Assembly: GCF_029240215.1 (NCBI RefSeq)
Contig: NZ_JARBTK010000004.1
Location: forward strand, 372,001 to 436,000
Length of the DNA: 64,000 bases
Reading direction: 5' to 3'
From: Chryseobacterium sp.
GTDB lineage: Bacteria > Bacteroidota > Bacteroidia > Flavobacteriales > Weeksellaceae
Below, piece by piece: positions 17,602 through 27,743 of the stretch. Numbering within the stretch: the stretch's first letter is position 1; every line of letters starts with the position of its first letter. The position numbers were made by a program, and so were the translations under genes. The notes under the pieces are model-generated. The model was not told where the DNA came from and made no database searches. It saw only the letters and a list, made by a program, of their open reading frames with translations.

Positions 17602-20600
17602 ATGAAAAAATTTTTACTAAGTATTTGTACATTTCTTTGTTTATTGGTAAATGCTCAATTGGATACTGATCATTGGTTTGCCCCAATGTCGGCAAGAGCA
17701 GGAACTTCAGGTCTTCAGAGTTTTCTTTATCTGTCGACGAACGAAACCACTCCATTCTCTGTCCAGATTTACAACAACAATACACTTTACAACACAGTAA
17801 CGGTAAGCAAAGGAAATCCTGTACAGGTAAGTATTCCGCAAAATTTTTTATTGGCAACCAATTCGGGAGATCTCTTTACCCCGGTTCCGATGGGAATGTA
17901 TGTGAAAGGTCCTAAAAAATTCTTTGCAAACTATAGATTTTCAGTAACCAATCATGCCGAAATTATAACCTCAAAAGGTTTAGCCGGATTAGGAACCACT
18001 TTTTATGCAGCAATGGCTCCTCTTACTGCCGGAGAATATTATATCAACTCTACAATAGGAGTTACCGCAACAGAAGACAATACAACGGTGGTTGTTTCTG
18101 GCTATAATCCTGCTGTCGTTTTCGCAGACGGAATTTCATCTCCTACAAGAACGTTTACACTTAATAGAGGACAATCTTATATTTTAGATGCTGTAAGTAT
18201 CGATGGTCCTGAAAATTTCACCGGATTGGTGGGAGCAAAAATTGTTGCGACAAAACCTATTTCGGTAACCAACGGAAATTTTAATGCAATTTATACCAAT
18301 CAGAATTTCACCAACAATGATATTCTGATGGATCAGGCAGTTCCTGTCGACAGATTGGGTAAAGATTTTGTTGTAGTAAAAGGAAATGGTCCCGCAACTT
18401 CGGGCATGGAGACAATTCTGGTAATTGCCACAGAAAACAATACGACTTTTAATATAAATGGTGCACCAGCCGGAGTCACCCTTAATGCAGGGCAATATTT
18501 CATGATTCCGGGGAGTTATTATGTCAATCAGGGAAATAATAATTTCAATATGGGAATTTCCTCTACGAAAAACATGTATGTTTATCAATTGTTGGCGGGT
18601 GTATCAACCGGAACAATCTACGCAACAGGAGGATTTAATTACATACCGCCTTTAAGCTGTTTTTTACCTAATAAAGTTGATGAGATTGGCTTTATCAACA
18701 ATATAGGATCTCAGGCTTACAACACAAAACTAAATATCATCACTCAAACCGGAGCAACTGTTACCATTAATGGAAACCCTATCGCAGCAGGAAACGGACC
18801 TTATGCTGTTACAGGAAATGCAAACTGGGTATCATATTCTGTTCCGAATATCACAGGGAATATTACCGTAAACTCCACAAAATCTGTAACCGCAGGAATC
18901 ATCGGAGGAAGTGGCGCAGTTGGTTATGGCGGATATTTTGCAGGATTTTCATCGGTTCCTGTAATTTCAAAGACCGGAGATTGTTTGACCGGAATTATCC
19001 TTCAGGTAGATAATACCTACGACGGTTATCAATGGTTCCTTAACGGGAATCCTATCCCCGGAGCTACTACTTATTTTATCAATCCTGAAACTTACGGTGC
19101 AGGAAATTACACTTGTCTGGTCACAAAAAACAACTGCGAGTCTAAACTCACTAATGTTTACAACTACACATTGTGTCCACCAATCTCCACGACAACTTAC
19201 AACATAGGATCTTGTAATACGAAAACAATTGTTCCGGCATTTACAAATTCTACACAGGTAATTGCACCAATTCATACAAATGTTGTTGTACAGCCAACAT
19301 CAGGAACTGCAACTGTAAATCCTGCAAACGGTCAGATTACTTATACTCCAAACCCGGGTTTGACTAATGATACAACCGATTCATTCACTTATTACATTGA
19401 AGGTAACGGAACTCCTGCTGCTTTTGAATATTTTAAAGTCATTCTCAATATTGACGTTCTACAGGTAAACAACACTTCATTGAGCGTATGTACAAACAGC
19501 GGAACCAACGGAACTTTTAATTTAACCACAGCGGTAGTGACGCCTGATTCCGGAACTACGGCAACTTATTTTTCGGATGCAGCTTTAACCACACAAATTA
19601 CTCCTGCTTCTTATGTTTCAAACGGGGGAATTGTTTATGTTAAGGTAACTTCATCTTTCGGATGTTCAAAAACTGCACAGATCAATTTAACAGTAAATTC
19701 TGCTCCAAACATTAACACAACCACCTATAATGCAGATATTTGTGATGATGACAATGATGGAATTATCAATATAAATTTTGCTGCCGTTACACCACAAATC
19801 GTTGCTAACCCGGCAAGTTTCACAGTTAAATATTATTTAAGTCAAGCGGATGCAAACGCAGGAAACAATAATACTTTACCCGTCAACTGGAGCTATACTT
19901 CCAACACCACTGTTTATGTAAGAGTCGAAAGTACAAACGGGTGTCCTCCGGCTTTCGGACAAATTGATTTTAAACTTAAAAACAAAGTTCCTTTACTTAT
20001 ATCTACCTACACAACAGAAATTTGCGATACAGATATGACCGGATCTGAAACCGTGAATTTAAATACCTATAAAAATCTATTTACAACAGATCCTGCAACA
20101 ACTGTAACCTTCCACAATACATTGGCTGATGCACAGGCAGGAACAAACGCTATTGCAGTAACGCAAACAATAAATAATGGTATAACAGGAACTTATTATT
20201 TAAGATTTGTCAATAGCACTCAATGTTTTAACACAGGAACTTTGGCTATAAAAGTAAATGCAGTTCCTAATATCAATACTGCTAATTTTAATGCAAATAT
20301 CTGTGATGATAATTTTGATGGAATTATATCTGTCAATTTCAGTACTGTAACGCCTCAGATTGTAACAAACTCTGCCAATTTCACAGTTAAATATTATTTA
20401 AATCAAACCGATGCAAACGCCGGGAACAACAATACTTTACCCGTAAACTGGACTTATACTGCCAATACGACAGTTTACGTAAGAGTAGAAAACAACACCA
20501 ATTGTCCTCCTGCTTTCGGACAGATCAACTTTACAATCGGCAATAAAGTGACTCTGATCACAAATACAGTAAACACACAAGTTTGCGATAATGATCTCAA

Positions 20601-21501
20601 TGGTTCTGAAAATGTGAATCTTAATGACTATAAAAATCAGTTTACAACAGATCCTGCAGTTACTTTAACCTTTCATACGACTTTAGCCAATGCACAAGCC
20701 GGAACAAATGCAATTCCCGCACAACAGGTAATTACAAATACCGGAACATTTTTCATAAGATTCACAAGCAGTAACGCCTGTCCGAATACCGGAACGCTCA
20801 CTATCACCTTAAAATCAGGAAAAAAATCAGATACTTTAAGAGATCAGGTTGTATGTTCTGATGAAAAGGCAACCTTGAATGCAGGAGCCGGATTTACTTC
20901 TTATCTGTGGAGCACCGGTGCCACAACACCTTCAATCACAGTTGGTGCAGGAATATATTTTGTTGATTTAGGGTTTAACGGTTGTATTTACAGACAACAG
21001 GTAACCGTGACAACTGCTCAATCACCCGTCATTACAAGCATTCAGGTAACAGGATCAAATGCTACGATAAATGTTACAGGAGGAACAGCTCCCTACCAAT
21101 ATTCTTTAAACGGAATTGATTACCAGTCATCAAACATATTCAGCGGGCTTACAAGAGGACCACATACGGCTTATGTTTTGGGAGCAGATGGTTGTCGACC
21201 AGTAATAAAAGAATTCCTGATTCTCAATCTTGTGAATGCAATCACTCCAAATGGTGATGGGCATAATGATGCTTTAAACTATTCTGAGCTCAGATTAAAA
21301 CAAAATGTAAGCATTGAAGTTGTAGACCGCTATGGATCACCTGTTTATAAATCTTCAGATAAAAATTATATCTGGGACGGAAAAGTCAGCGGAAGAACCC
21401 TCTCAACCGGAACTTATTGGTATATTTTGAAATGGACAGAACCAGACACAAAATTACCAGTTTCGTATTCCGGATGGCTATTAATTAAGAATAGAGAATA
21501 A
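17602..21501 (+). CDS. Giant T9SS type B secreted protein with IgGFc-binding-like N-terminus (member 1)
   Basis: 1299 aa. Signal peptide about 1-19 (ends VNAQ). Residues ~22-455 form a beta-rich module shared by the four tandem genes (DHWFAPMSARAG, TPFSVQIYNNN, FTLNRGQSYIL, GGYFAGFSSVPVI); its succession of ATEDNTT, NRGQSY, IVATKPISVTNGN and MDQAVPV segments resembles the IgGFc-binding N-terminal domain. An Ig-like domain follows at ~459-525 (YDGYQWFLNGNPIPG) and a cadherin-like one at ~530-620 (GTATVNPANGQITYTPNPG). Two near-identical 187-residue units lie at 702-888 and 889-1075. An Ig/SprB-like region with SYLWSTGATTPSI follows. The type B (CHU_C) sorting domain is at 1212-1299, starting NAITPNGDGHND and ending KNRE. 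Exported by Sec then T9SS to the cell surface; probably an adhesin. The ligand is unknown. Confidence 0.88.
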   Translation: MKKFLLSICTFLCLLVNAQLDTDHWFAPMSARAGTSGLQSFLYLSTNETTPFSVQIYNNNTLYNTVTVSKGNPVQVSIPQNFLLATNSGDLFTPVPMGMYVKGPKKFFANYRFSVTNHAEIITSKGLAGLGTTFYAAMAPLTAGEYYINSTIGVTATEDNTTVVVSGYNPAVVFADGISSPTRTFTLNRGQSYILDAVSIDGPENFTGLVGAKIVATKPISVTNGNFNAIYTNQNFTNNDILMDQAVPVDRLGKDFVVVKGNGPATSGMETILVIATENNTTFNINGAPAGVTLNAGQYFMIPGSYYVNQGNNNFNMGISSTKNMYVYQLLAGVSTGTIYATGGFNYIPPLSCFLPNKVDEIGFINNIGSQAYNTKLNIITQTGATVTINGNPIAAGNGPYAVTGNANWVSYSVPNITGNITVNSTKSVTAGIIGGSGAVGYGGYFAGFSSVPVISKTGDCLTGIILQVDNTYDGYQWFLNGNPIPGATTYFINPETYGAGNYTCLVTKNNCESKLTNVYNYTLCPPISTTTYNIGSCNTKTIVPAFTNSTQVIAPIHTNVVVQPTSGTATVNPANGQITYTPNPGLTNDTTDSFTYYIEGNGTPAAFEYFKVILNIDVLQVNNTSLSVCTNSGTNGTFNLTTAVVTPDSGTTATYFSDAALTTQITPASYVSNGGIVYVKVTSSFGCSKTAQINLTVNSAPNINTTTYNADICDDDNDGIININFAAVTPQIVANPASFTVKYYLSQADANAGNNNTLPVNWSYTSNTTVYVRVESTNGCPPAFGQIDFKLKNKVPLLISTYTTEICDTDMTGSETVNLNTYKNLFTTDPATTVTFHNTLADAQAGTNAIAVTQTINNGITGTYYLRFVNSTQCFNTGTLAIKVNAVPNINTANFNANICDDNFDGIISVNFSTVTPQIVTNSANFTVKYYLNQTDANAGNNNTLPVNWTYTANTTVYVRVENNTNCPPAFGQINFTIGNKVTLITNTVNTQVCDNDLNGSENVNLNDYKNQFTTDPAVTLTFHTTLANAQAGTNAIPAQQVITNTGTFFIRFTSSNACPNTGTLTITLKSGKKSDTLRDQVVCSDEKATLNAGAGFTSYLWSTGATTPSITVGAGIYFVDLGFNGCIYRQQVTVTTAQSPVITSIQVTGSNATINVTGGTAPYQYSLNGIDYQSSNIFSGLTRGPHTAYVLGADGCRPVIKEFLILNLVNAITPNGDGHNDALNYSELRLKQNVSIEVVDRYGSPVYKSSDKNYIWDGKVSGRTLSTGTYWYILKWTEPDTKLPVSYSGWLLIKNRE
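19705..20265 (+). repeat. Tandem 561-bp coding repeat, unit 1
   Basis: Codes residues 702-888 of the first giant protein. Unit 2 follows directly. Shared segments include FTVKYYL, NAGNNNTLPVNW, TVYVRVE and CPPAFGQI. Each unit has two Cys-Asp-rich starts (CDDDNDGIININF and CDTDMTGSETVNL) spaced about 90 residues apart, so the unit itself is two related halves. Confidence 0.85.
20266..20826 (+). repeat. Tandem 561-bp coding repeat, unit 2
   Basis: Codes residues 889-1075, in frame with unit 1 and the same length. The same landmarks recur (CDDNFDGIISVNF, NAGNNNTLPVNW, CDNDLNGSENVNL, FTTDPAVTLTFH). The giant protein ending at 31163 carries one diverged unit, so copy number varies among paralogs. 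Confidence 0.85.
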
Positions 21502-21549
21502 ATTTTAAATTTTCTTTAGCATTTATTAACAATATATTAAATATTATTC

Positions 21550-21557
21550 TAATTTTG
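21550..21557 (+). promoter_or_regulatory. -7 promoter box of giant surface gene 2
   Basis: TAATTTTG, TAnnTTTG match, ending 22 bases before ATG 21580. The box, the leader with AAATCCTAATTC and the first codons are nearly the same as those of the gene at 24802. Confidence 0.65.
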
Positions 21558-21579
21558 TAGAAATCCTAATTCCATAATT

Positions 21580-24500
21580 ATGAAAAGATTTCTACTAAGT
21601 TTTATATTAGTTTTTACGACGTTCAGTTCCCTCTTTGCACAAAGAGATACAGAACACTGGATTGCCCCCATGATGGACAGAGCTTCATCAACCGGTCAAC
21701 AAGTGCTTTACTTTTCTACAGATTCTGTAACACCTTTTCCTGTTGATATTTACAATAATAATATTGTAATTGGAACTGTAAACGTAAGTAAAGGTAGTCC
21801 GCAAACTTTTCCTATTACAGAAAGATCTCAGATTATCACTACTTCAGCATCTGACTGTTTTACCGCTAAACCCATGGGTTTGTACATGAAAGGTACTAAA
21901 CCATTTTATGTAACTTTAAGATTTTCAGTAGCAAGTCATGCCGAAATCATTACTTCTAAAGGAAAAGCTGGTATTGGTACATTATTTTATGCAGCTAATG
22001 TGCCATTAACACAAACCAGCAGCATATATAATTTTACAACCGGCATTATGGCTACAGAAAACGCTACGACTGTTACCGTTTCGGGCTATAGCCCAACTGT
22101 TGTTTTTTCCGGACCAACACCAACACCAGCAACATTAACGTTTACCTTAAATAAAGGTCAATCTTACATCATTGAAGGTTCGGGAAGTAATGCAACAAAT
22201 AGTACAGGCTTTATAGGAGCTAAAATAGTTTCGAATAAGCCGATTTCAGTAACGAACGGAAATATGAACGGTCAGTTTGCCATTGCAACAAGCTTTGGTG
22301 GTTCAGATATAGTTATGGATCAGTCAGTTCCTGTTAACAGACTTGGAGATGAATTCGTTTTAGTAAAAGGAAATGGAAATATAGGACAAGGGATGGAAGG
22401 AGCGTTAATCATTGCAACGCAGGATAACACTCAGATTTTCATTAATGGTTCCGGAACAGCAGCTGCCACTATTAATGAAGGACAGAGCTATCGTATTAAT
22501 GATGATATGTGGATCAACCAGCTTGCAAGTGGTCATTACAATATGCATATAAAAACAAGTAAAAATGTGTATGTATATCAATTACTTGCCGGTGTTCCTA
22601 CAAATAGCGCAACGCTTGGTTATAATTATGTACCTCCGTTAAACTGCTTCTTACCCAGAAAAATTGACGAAATAGGAAAGATTGGAGAAATGCCTGGAAT
22701 TACTCCTGACGTAAAATTAAATATATTAACTGAAGCAGGCGCAACTGTTCTTGTAAACACGCTTCCTCTTCCAGCTTCACAAGGACCATTCCCAGTAACA
22801 GGTACTACAAACTGGGTTTCATATACCGTACCTGCAGTAACCGGAAACCTAACAATTCAATCTACTAAAGCTGTTACAGCTGGAATTATTGGAGGTAGCG
22901 GAGTTTATGGCTATGGCGGATATTTTGCAGGTTTCTCATCAATTCCTGTAATTGCTAAACAGTCTGGTGACTGTGTTCCCGGCATTGTTCTTGAGGTTGA
23001 TGACAGTTATGAAACTTATCAATGGTATTTGAACGGAGTAGCAATTCCTGGTGCAACATCAAATATCTATACGCCGGTGGCAGCTGGCGATTATACCGTA
23101 ATAGTCGGAGTTGGAAGTTGTATCCCTCTTACAACGCCTGTATTTAAAGTTTTCACTTGTTTAACGCAAACTACTCAATCAGTCTATATTTGTGGAACCA
23201 AAGTAATCACACCTACTTTCACAAATTCTACCCAGTCACCTTTAGGAAGTACTGTTACAATCATTACTCAGCCGACACACGGTACAGCAACTATAAATCC
23301 TTCAACTGGAGTGATCACCTACATTCCTCAACCAGGATATTTGGGACCAGATGTAATTGTTTATAAATTTTGTGGTAACGCTCCAGAATTTATTGATTGC
23401 GAGCAAATTACTTTAAATTTAAACTTAGTACCATTTGTATTGACAGACAGAACGATCAAGGCATGTCAATATGCAGGAAATGGATATTTTGATCTTACGA
23501 CTGCTAATGTCACAGATAATTCAGTACCGACAACTAAAAAATTCTATCCGACTTTAGCTGATCTTAATGCAAATACAAATCAAATCAGCAACCCTACAAA
23601 TTACTTCTCTGGAGCAGGATCTGTATATGTAAGAGTTACCACTTCTGAAGGTTGTGTAGGTACTGCAAAAATCACCTTAGACTTCTACCCTACTCCTGTA
23701 GTGAACGAGGCAACATTGACAGTTTGTTTTATCGAAAACAATGAAACTAAGGGAGCTTTTGATCTTACTACAGCAGTAATTACGAATGAAACTCCGGTTA
23801 CTAAAAAATACTATCCAACTTTCACAGATGCAAGTAACGGAACTAACGAAATTATGAGCCCTACTCCTACGGTATATATCTCAAGTAACGGTTTTGTTTA
23901 TGCTAGAGTGTTTAACTCAAACGGATGTTATGCAATTGCTAAAATCAATCTGAAAGTAACTCCTCCAAAGAGGTCAACAGTTTTAAAAGATAAATTGATC
24001 TGTATTGATGACAGAACGACTTTAGATGCAGGACCAGGATATCAGTCTTATGAATGGAGCAATGGCGCAACGACTCAGTCTATTCAGGGAGTTCCTGTAG
24101 GTAACTATTGGGTAATTCTTCAGAATGAAGGATGTTTTATCAAACAGTCTGTAAGTGTCAAAAAAGCAAATGAACCTGTTATAACATCTATTGAAATATC
24201 AAATAATACTGCAACAGTAATTGTAGAAGGCGGAACTGCACCGTACAAATATGCAATTGATGCACCTACAACATGGCAGGATTCTAATGTATTTACCAAT
24301 CTTTCAAGAGGTCAACACACATTCTACGTGAAAGATGCTCTTGATTGTACTCCTATATCTGTAGAAATGACAGTGCCTAACCTGGTCAATGCAATTACCC
24401 CTAACGGAGATAATGTAAATGATGTATTGGATTACAGCGAATTAGCCTATAAAGGAAACCTTACATTTGTAATCTATGACAGATACGGAAACAAATTATT

Positions 24501-24660
24501 TACCGGTGATAAGCTAAATAACTACAAATGGGACGGAAAATTTGCAGGAAAAGGAATTCTTACCGGAACTTATTGGTATCACATCAACTGGACTGAACCA
24601 AATTCGCAAAAAACCCCTGTAAAATATACAGGATGGATCCTCGTAAAAAACCGAGAATAA
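21580..24660 (+). CDS. Giant T9SS type B secreted protein with IgGFc-binding-like N-terminus (member 2)
   Basis: 1026 aa. Signal peptide about 1-21 (ends SLFAQ). The shared N-terminal module begins RDTEHWIAPMMDRAS and ends near GGYFAGFSSIPVIAKQ. Then come an Ig-like domain (YETYQWYLNGVAIPG), a cadherin-like domain (GTATINPSTGVITYIPQPG), two related ~90-residue segments with KKFYPTLADLNANTNQI and KKYYPTFTDASNGTNEI, and the SYEWSNGATTQSI Ig/SprB-like region. The type B sorting domain is 937-1026 (NAITPNGDNVNDVLDYSEL to KNRE). It lacks the 187-residue units of member 1. It lies 78 bases after member 1 with its own promoter and is followed by a strong terminator. Likely surface-exposed; ligand unknown. 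Confidence 0.88.
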   Translation: MKRFLLSFILVFTTFSSLFAQRDTEHWIAPMMDRASSTGQQVLYFSTDSVTPFPVDIYNNNIVIGTVNVSKGSPQTFPITERSQIITTSASDCFTAKPMGLYMKGTKPFYVTLRFSVASHAEIITSKGKAGIGTLFYAANVPLTQTSSIYNFTTGIMATENATTVTVSGYSPTVVFSGPTPTPATLTFTLNKGQSYIIEGSGSNATNSTGFIGAKIVSNKPISVTNGNMNGQFAIATSFGGSDIVMDQSVPVNRLGDEFVLVKGNGNIGQGMEGALIIATQDNTQIFINGSGTAAATINEGQSYRINDDMWINQLASGHYNMHIKTSKNVYVYQLLAGVPTNSATLGYNYVPPLNCFLPRKIDEIGKIGEMPGITPDVKLNILTEAGATVLVNTLPLPASQGPFPVTGTTNWVSYTVPAVTGNLTIQSTKAVTAGIIGGSGVYGYGGYFAGFSSIPVIAKQSGDCVPGIVLEVDDSYETYQWYLNGVAIPGATSNIYTPVAAGDYTVIVGVGSCIPLTTPVFKVFTCLTQTTQSVYICGTKVITPTFTNSTQSPLGSTVTIITQPTHGTATINPSTGVITYIPQPGYLGPDVIVYKFCGNAPEFIDCEQITLNLNLVPFVLTDRTIKACQYAGNGYFDLTTANVTDNSVPTTKKFYPTLADLNANTNQISNPTNYFSGAGSVYVRVTTSEGCVGTAKITLDFYPTPVVNEATLTVCFIENNETKGAFDLTTAVITNETPVTKKYYPTFTDASNGTNEIMSPTPTVYISSNGFVYARVFNSNGCYAIAKINLKVTPPKRSTVLKDKLICIDDRTTLDAGPGYQSYEWSNGATTQSIQGVPVGNYWVILQNEGCFIKQSVSVKKANEPVITSIEISNNTATVIVEGGTAPYKYAIDAPTTWQDSNVFTNLSRGQHTFYVKDALDCTPISVEMTVPNLVNAITPNGDNVNDVLDYSELAYKGNLTFVIYDRYGNKLFTGDKLNNYKWDGKFAGKGILTGTYWYHINWTEPNSQKTPVKYTGWILVKNRE

Positions 24661-24681
24661 AATACATTTAATTATTATAAA

Positions 24682-24718
24682 AAATAAGCCGCAACTCTTC
24701 GTTGTGGCTTATTTTTTA
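24682..24718 (+). terminator. Intrinsic terminator of giant surface gene 2
   Basis: Stem AAATAAGCCGCAAC pairs with GTTGTGGCTTATTT (one G-T wobble) around TCTTC, followed by T residues. It separates members 2 and 3 into different transcripts. Confidence 0.88.
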
Positions 24719-24771
24719 AACATTAATAAGAATATTTAGAAAAAATTCTGAAAACATATCGTTTTTTACAT

Positions 24772-24779
24772 TATTTTTG
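24772..24779 (+). promoter_or_regulatory. -7 promoter box of giant surface gene 3
   Basis: TATTTTTG, TAnnTTTG match, ending 22 bases before ATG 24802; the leader is conserved with that of member 2. Confidence 0.65.
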
Positions 24780-24801
24780 TAAAAATCCTAATTCTAAGCT
24801 T

Positions 24802-27630
24802 ATGAAACAATTTCTACTCATTTTTCTACTAATGATTACGGGCATCAATGTTTCTGCTCAAAGAGACACAGAGCATTGGATAGCTCCTTTTTACGCTTCC
24901 TCCAGTGTCACACAATCCCTTTACTTATCTACAGATTCGGTAACTCCTTTTGTAGTAACCGTTTACAGCAATAACATTGCATTGGGAACAGTGACGATCA
25001 GTAAAGGTAGCCCGCAAACTTACATTGTATCTGCTGCAAATATTTCTGCAACAAGTACTTCAGAAGGCTTCACCGTTATTAACAAAGGATTATACCTGAA
25101 TGGTGAAAAACCTTTTTACTGTACTCTAAGAATTGTAAGCAGTACAACGCACGCCGAAATCCTCACGAGTAAAGGTAAGGCCGGAATTGGTAAAGAATTT
25201 TTCGTTGCCAACACTCCATCTCCTTTTACAAGTACAGGAAACAACTTTACAGCAGGAGTTTTAGCGACAGAAAACAACACGACCGTAACCGCTACATGGA
25301 GCAATACTATTTCCGTAGCTTTTTACGGAGCAACACCAACAACCAATACGCATACTTTTACTCTAAACAAGGGTCAATCTTTCATATTTGCAGGGTCGGG
25401 AAGTCCGGCTGCAAACATGCAGAGTTTTATAGGAGCTAAAATTGTTGCAGATAAACCAATAACTTTAACCAATGGCAATGTACTTGGGAATTTTGGAGCC
25501 GCAAGCAGCCAGGGTGCTGATATTATTTTAGATCAGTCTGTTCCTGTAGAAAGACTCGGCAATACCTTTGCAATGGTTAAGAGCAGATCTCCTAATGCTT
25601 CTGATATTGAAGGAGGAATTGTCGTTGCAACAGAAAACAACACACAGGTTTTCCTGAATGGTTCTGCTACACCTGCAGCAACTCTTAACGCAGGACAATG
25701 GTATAGAATTTCAGGGAGCGATTACATCTTACAGGGAGGCACTCACAGAAATATGTTTGTAAGTACTTCCAAAAACGTGTATTTATATCAATTGGTGTCT
25801 GTAAATGGAAGTAATGCAACATGCGGATTCAATTATATACCTCCACTAAACTGTTTCTTGCCAAGAAAAATTGATGAGATAGGGAAAATCAACGAAATGC
25901 CTACTGGTACCGGTGGAGCTAGTGTAATGCCTTCTGGTACAATCATTAAATTAAATATTTTAACAGAAGCGGGAGCTACCGTTACAGTTAACAACGTCGC
26001 TCCTACTGCGGCACAAGGACCCTATCCGGTAACAGGAAATACCAACTGGGTAACTTATGCATTAGAAGGCGTTACGGGTAATTTAACAATAGTTTCAAAT
26101 AAAGCTGTTACCGCAGGTATCAATGGTGGATACAGTACTTCAGGATATGGAGGATACTTTGCAGGCTTCTCTTCTATTCCGCTTATTGCAAAACAAACAG
26201 GAGACTGTATTCCGGGATTGGTTTTGGAAGTTGATGACAGCTATGATACTTATCAATGGTTTAGAAATGACATTCCGATTCCGGGAGCCAATAGCAACTC
26301 ATTTACGCCGGTAATATCAGGAAATTACACGGTAAGAATCACAGTAGGTTCTTGTCCGCCAGCAATTACTCCTGTATATAAAGTATTTACTTGTCTACAG
26401 CAGACAACTGCTGCTAAAACAGTATGTGAAGGATATTTAAACATTGTTCCTGCATTTACTTCATCTACACAGACTTTTGTTCCAAGTACCGTACAGATTA
26501 TTACTCCGCCTACCAATGGTACTGCAATCATTAATCCTACGACAGGTGTAATCGGATATGTTCCGAATTTCGGATTTGCAGGTACAGATACCATCACCTA
26601 CAAATTCTGCGGAAATGATCCTGAGTTTGTAGATTGCGAGCAGATCACATTAACGCTTACCATCTCTGAGAGCCCTATTGTAAATGATGCAACCTTAAGA
26701 ACCTGTTACCTTGAAAGCAATATTGCAACAGGAGAATTTAATCTTACCAATGCAAGCGTTACCACTCAGCTTGGGGTTACAAAAAAATATTATCCTTCAT
26801 TGACGGATGCGAATAATCAGACGAATGAGATTTTAACTCCAGCCAACTATATTGCACCAAATGGTGTTGTATACGTCAGAGTAAGCAATGCCAATGGCTG
26901 CTACAGAGTTGCAATGATTACGTTAGTTGTATTGCCTCCAGTGAAATCTGCGGTTCTAGTTGATAAAGAAATCTGTATAGAAAACAGAACAACATTAGAC
27001 GCAGGTCCTGGATTTAGCGGTTATACCTGGAGCACAGGTGCAACTACTCAAACAATTTCTGATGTAAGTGTTGGCACATATTGGGTAGACCTAAAAACAG
27101 GAGACTGTATCACAAGACAAACTGTAAAAGTATATCCTACGCAGCAGCCTGTGATTTCTAATATTGATATTACCAACAATGACATTACCGTATTTGTTGT
27201 AGGAGGTACCGCACCTTACAGATATTCAACAGACAATATCAACTGGCAGGATTCTAATGTCTTTACTGATCTTCCGAGAGGTGACACAACGGTTTATGTA
27301 AAAGACAGTTTTGACTGTACACCGATAGAGGTTACGATTACCGTTCCGAATATTGTGAATGTAATTACACCAAACGGTGACGGAGTAAATGATATCTTAG
27401 ATTATTCTGCTCTTGCCAATAAACCTAATTTAGTTTTAGGAATCTTTGACAGATATGGAATTAAGATTTTTGAAGGAAACAAAGACACTGGATATAAATG
27501 GGATGGAACCATCAATAAAACCAAAAAAGTTTCTACAGGAAATTACTGGTTCAATATCAGCTGGAATGAATCTAAAAACAAAACTCCGATCAAATTCTCA
27601 GGTTGGATCTTAGTTAAAAACAGAGAATAA
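24802..27630 (+). CDS. Giant T9SS type B secreted protein with IgGFc-binding-like N-terminus (member 3)
   Basis: 942 aa, the shortest of the four. Signal peptide about 1-20 (ends NVSAQ). N-terminal module from RDTEHWIAPFYASS to GGYFAGFSSIPLIAKQ, including an insertion around GTGGASVMPSG. Then the Ig-like domain YDTYQWFRNDIPIPG, the cadherin-like GTAIINPTTGVIGYVPNFG, a single KKYYPSLTDANNQTNEI segment (member 2 has two), the GYTWSTGATTQTI region and a SprB-like domain. Type B sorting domain 853-942 (NVITPNGDGVNDILDYSAL to KNRE). It is closest to member 2 in both protein and leader, so the pair is probably the most recent duplication. Confidence 0.88.
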   Translation: MKQFLLIFLLMITGINVSAQRDTEHWIAPFYASSSVTQSLYLSTDSVTPFVVTVYSNNIALGTVTISKGSPQTYIVSAANISATSTSEGFTVINKGLYLNGEKPFYCTLRIVSSTTHAEILTSKGKAGIGKEFFVANTPSPFTSTGNNFTAGVLATENNTTVTATWSNTISVAFYGATPTTNTHTFTLNKGQSFIFAGSGSPAANMQSFIGAKIVADKPITLTNGNVLGNFGAASSQGADIILDQSVPVERLGNTFAMVKSRSPNASDIEGGIVVATENNTQVFLNGSATPAATLNAGQWYRISGSDYILQGGTHRNMFVSTSKNVYLYQLVSVNGSNATCGFNYIPPLNCFLPRKIDEIGKINEMPTGTGGASVMPSGTIIKLNILTEAGATVTVNNVAPTAAQGPYPVTGNTNWVTYALEGVTGNLTIVSNKAVTAGINGGYSTSGYGGYFAGFSSIPLIAKQTGDCIPGLVLEVDDSYDTYQWFRNDIPIPGANSNSFTPVISGNYTVRITVGSCPPAITPVYKVFTCLQQTTAAKTVCEGYLNIVPAFTSSTQTFVPSTVQIITPPTNGTAIINPTTGVIGYVPNFGFAGTDTITYKFCGNDPEFVDCEQITLTLTISESPIVNDATLRTCYLESNIATGEFNLTNASVTTQLGVTKKYYPSLTDANNQTNEILTPANYIAPNGVVYVRVSNANGCYRVAMITLVVLPPVKSAVLVDKEICIENRTTLDAGPGFSGYTWSTGATTQTISDVSVGTYWVDLKTGDCITRQTVKVYPTQQPVISNIDITNNDITVFVVGGTAPYRYSTDNINWQDSNVFTDLPRGDTTVYVKDSFDCTPIEVTITVPNIVNVITPNGDGVNDILDYSALANKPNLVLGIFDRYGIKIFEGNKDTGYKWDGTINKTKKVSTGNYWFNISWNESKNKTPIKFSGWILVKNRE

Positions 27631-27652
27631 TCAATTTTTTCAAAATATTATT

Positions 27653-27682
27653 AAAACCACGATGCAGAATCGTGGTTTTTTT
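27653..27682 (+). terminator. Intrinsic terminator of giant surface gene 3
   Basis: Perfect 11-base stem 27653-27663 / 27669-27679 with loop GCAGA and a following T tract, 22 bases after the stop. Confidence 0.9.
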
Positions 27683-27716
27683 ATGTATTTTTAAATGGTT
27701 CAACACATATTATTAT

Positions 27717-27724
27717 TAAATTTG
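27717..27724 (+). promoter_or_regulatory. -7 promoter box of giant surface gene 4
   Basis: TAAATTTG, exact TAnnTTTG match, ending 19 bases before ATG 27744. Confidence 0.65.
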
Positions 27725-27743
27725 TGATAAAATCAAATACAGA

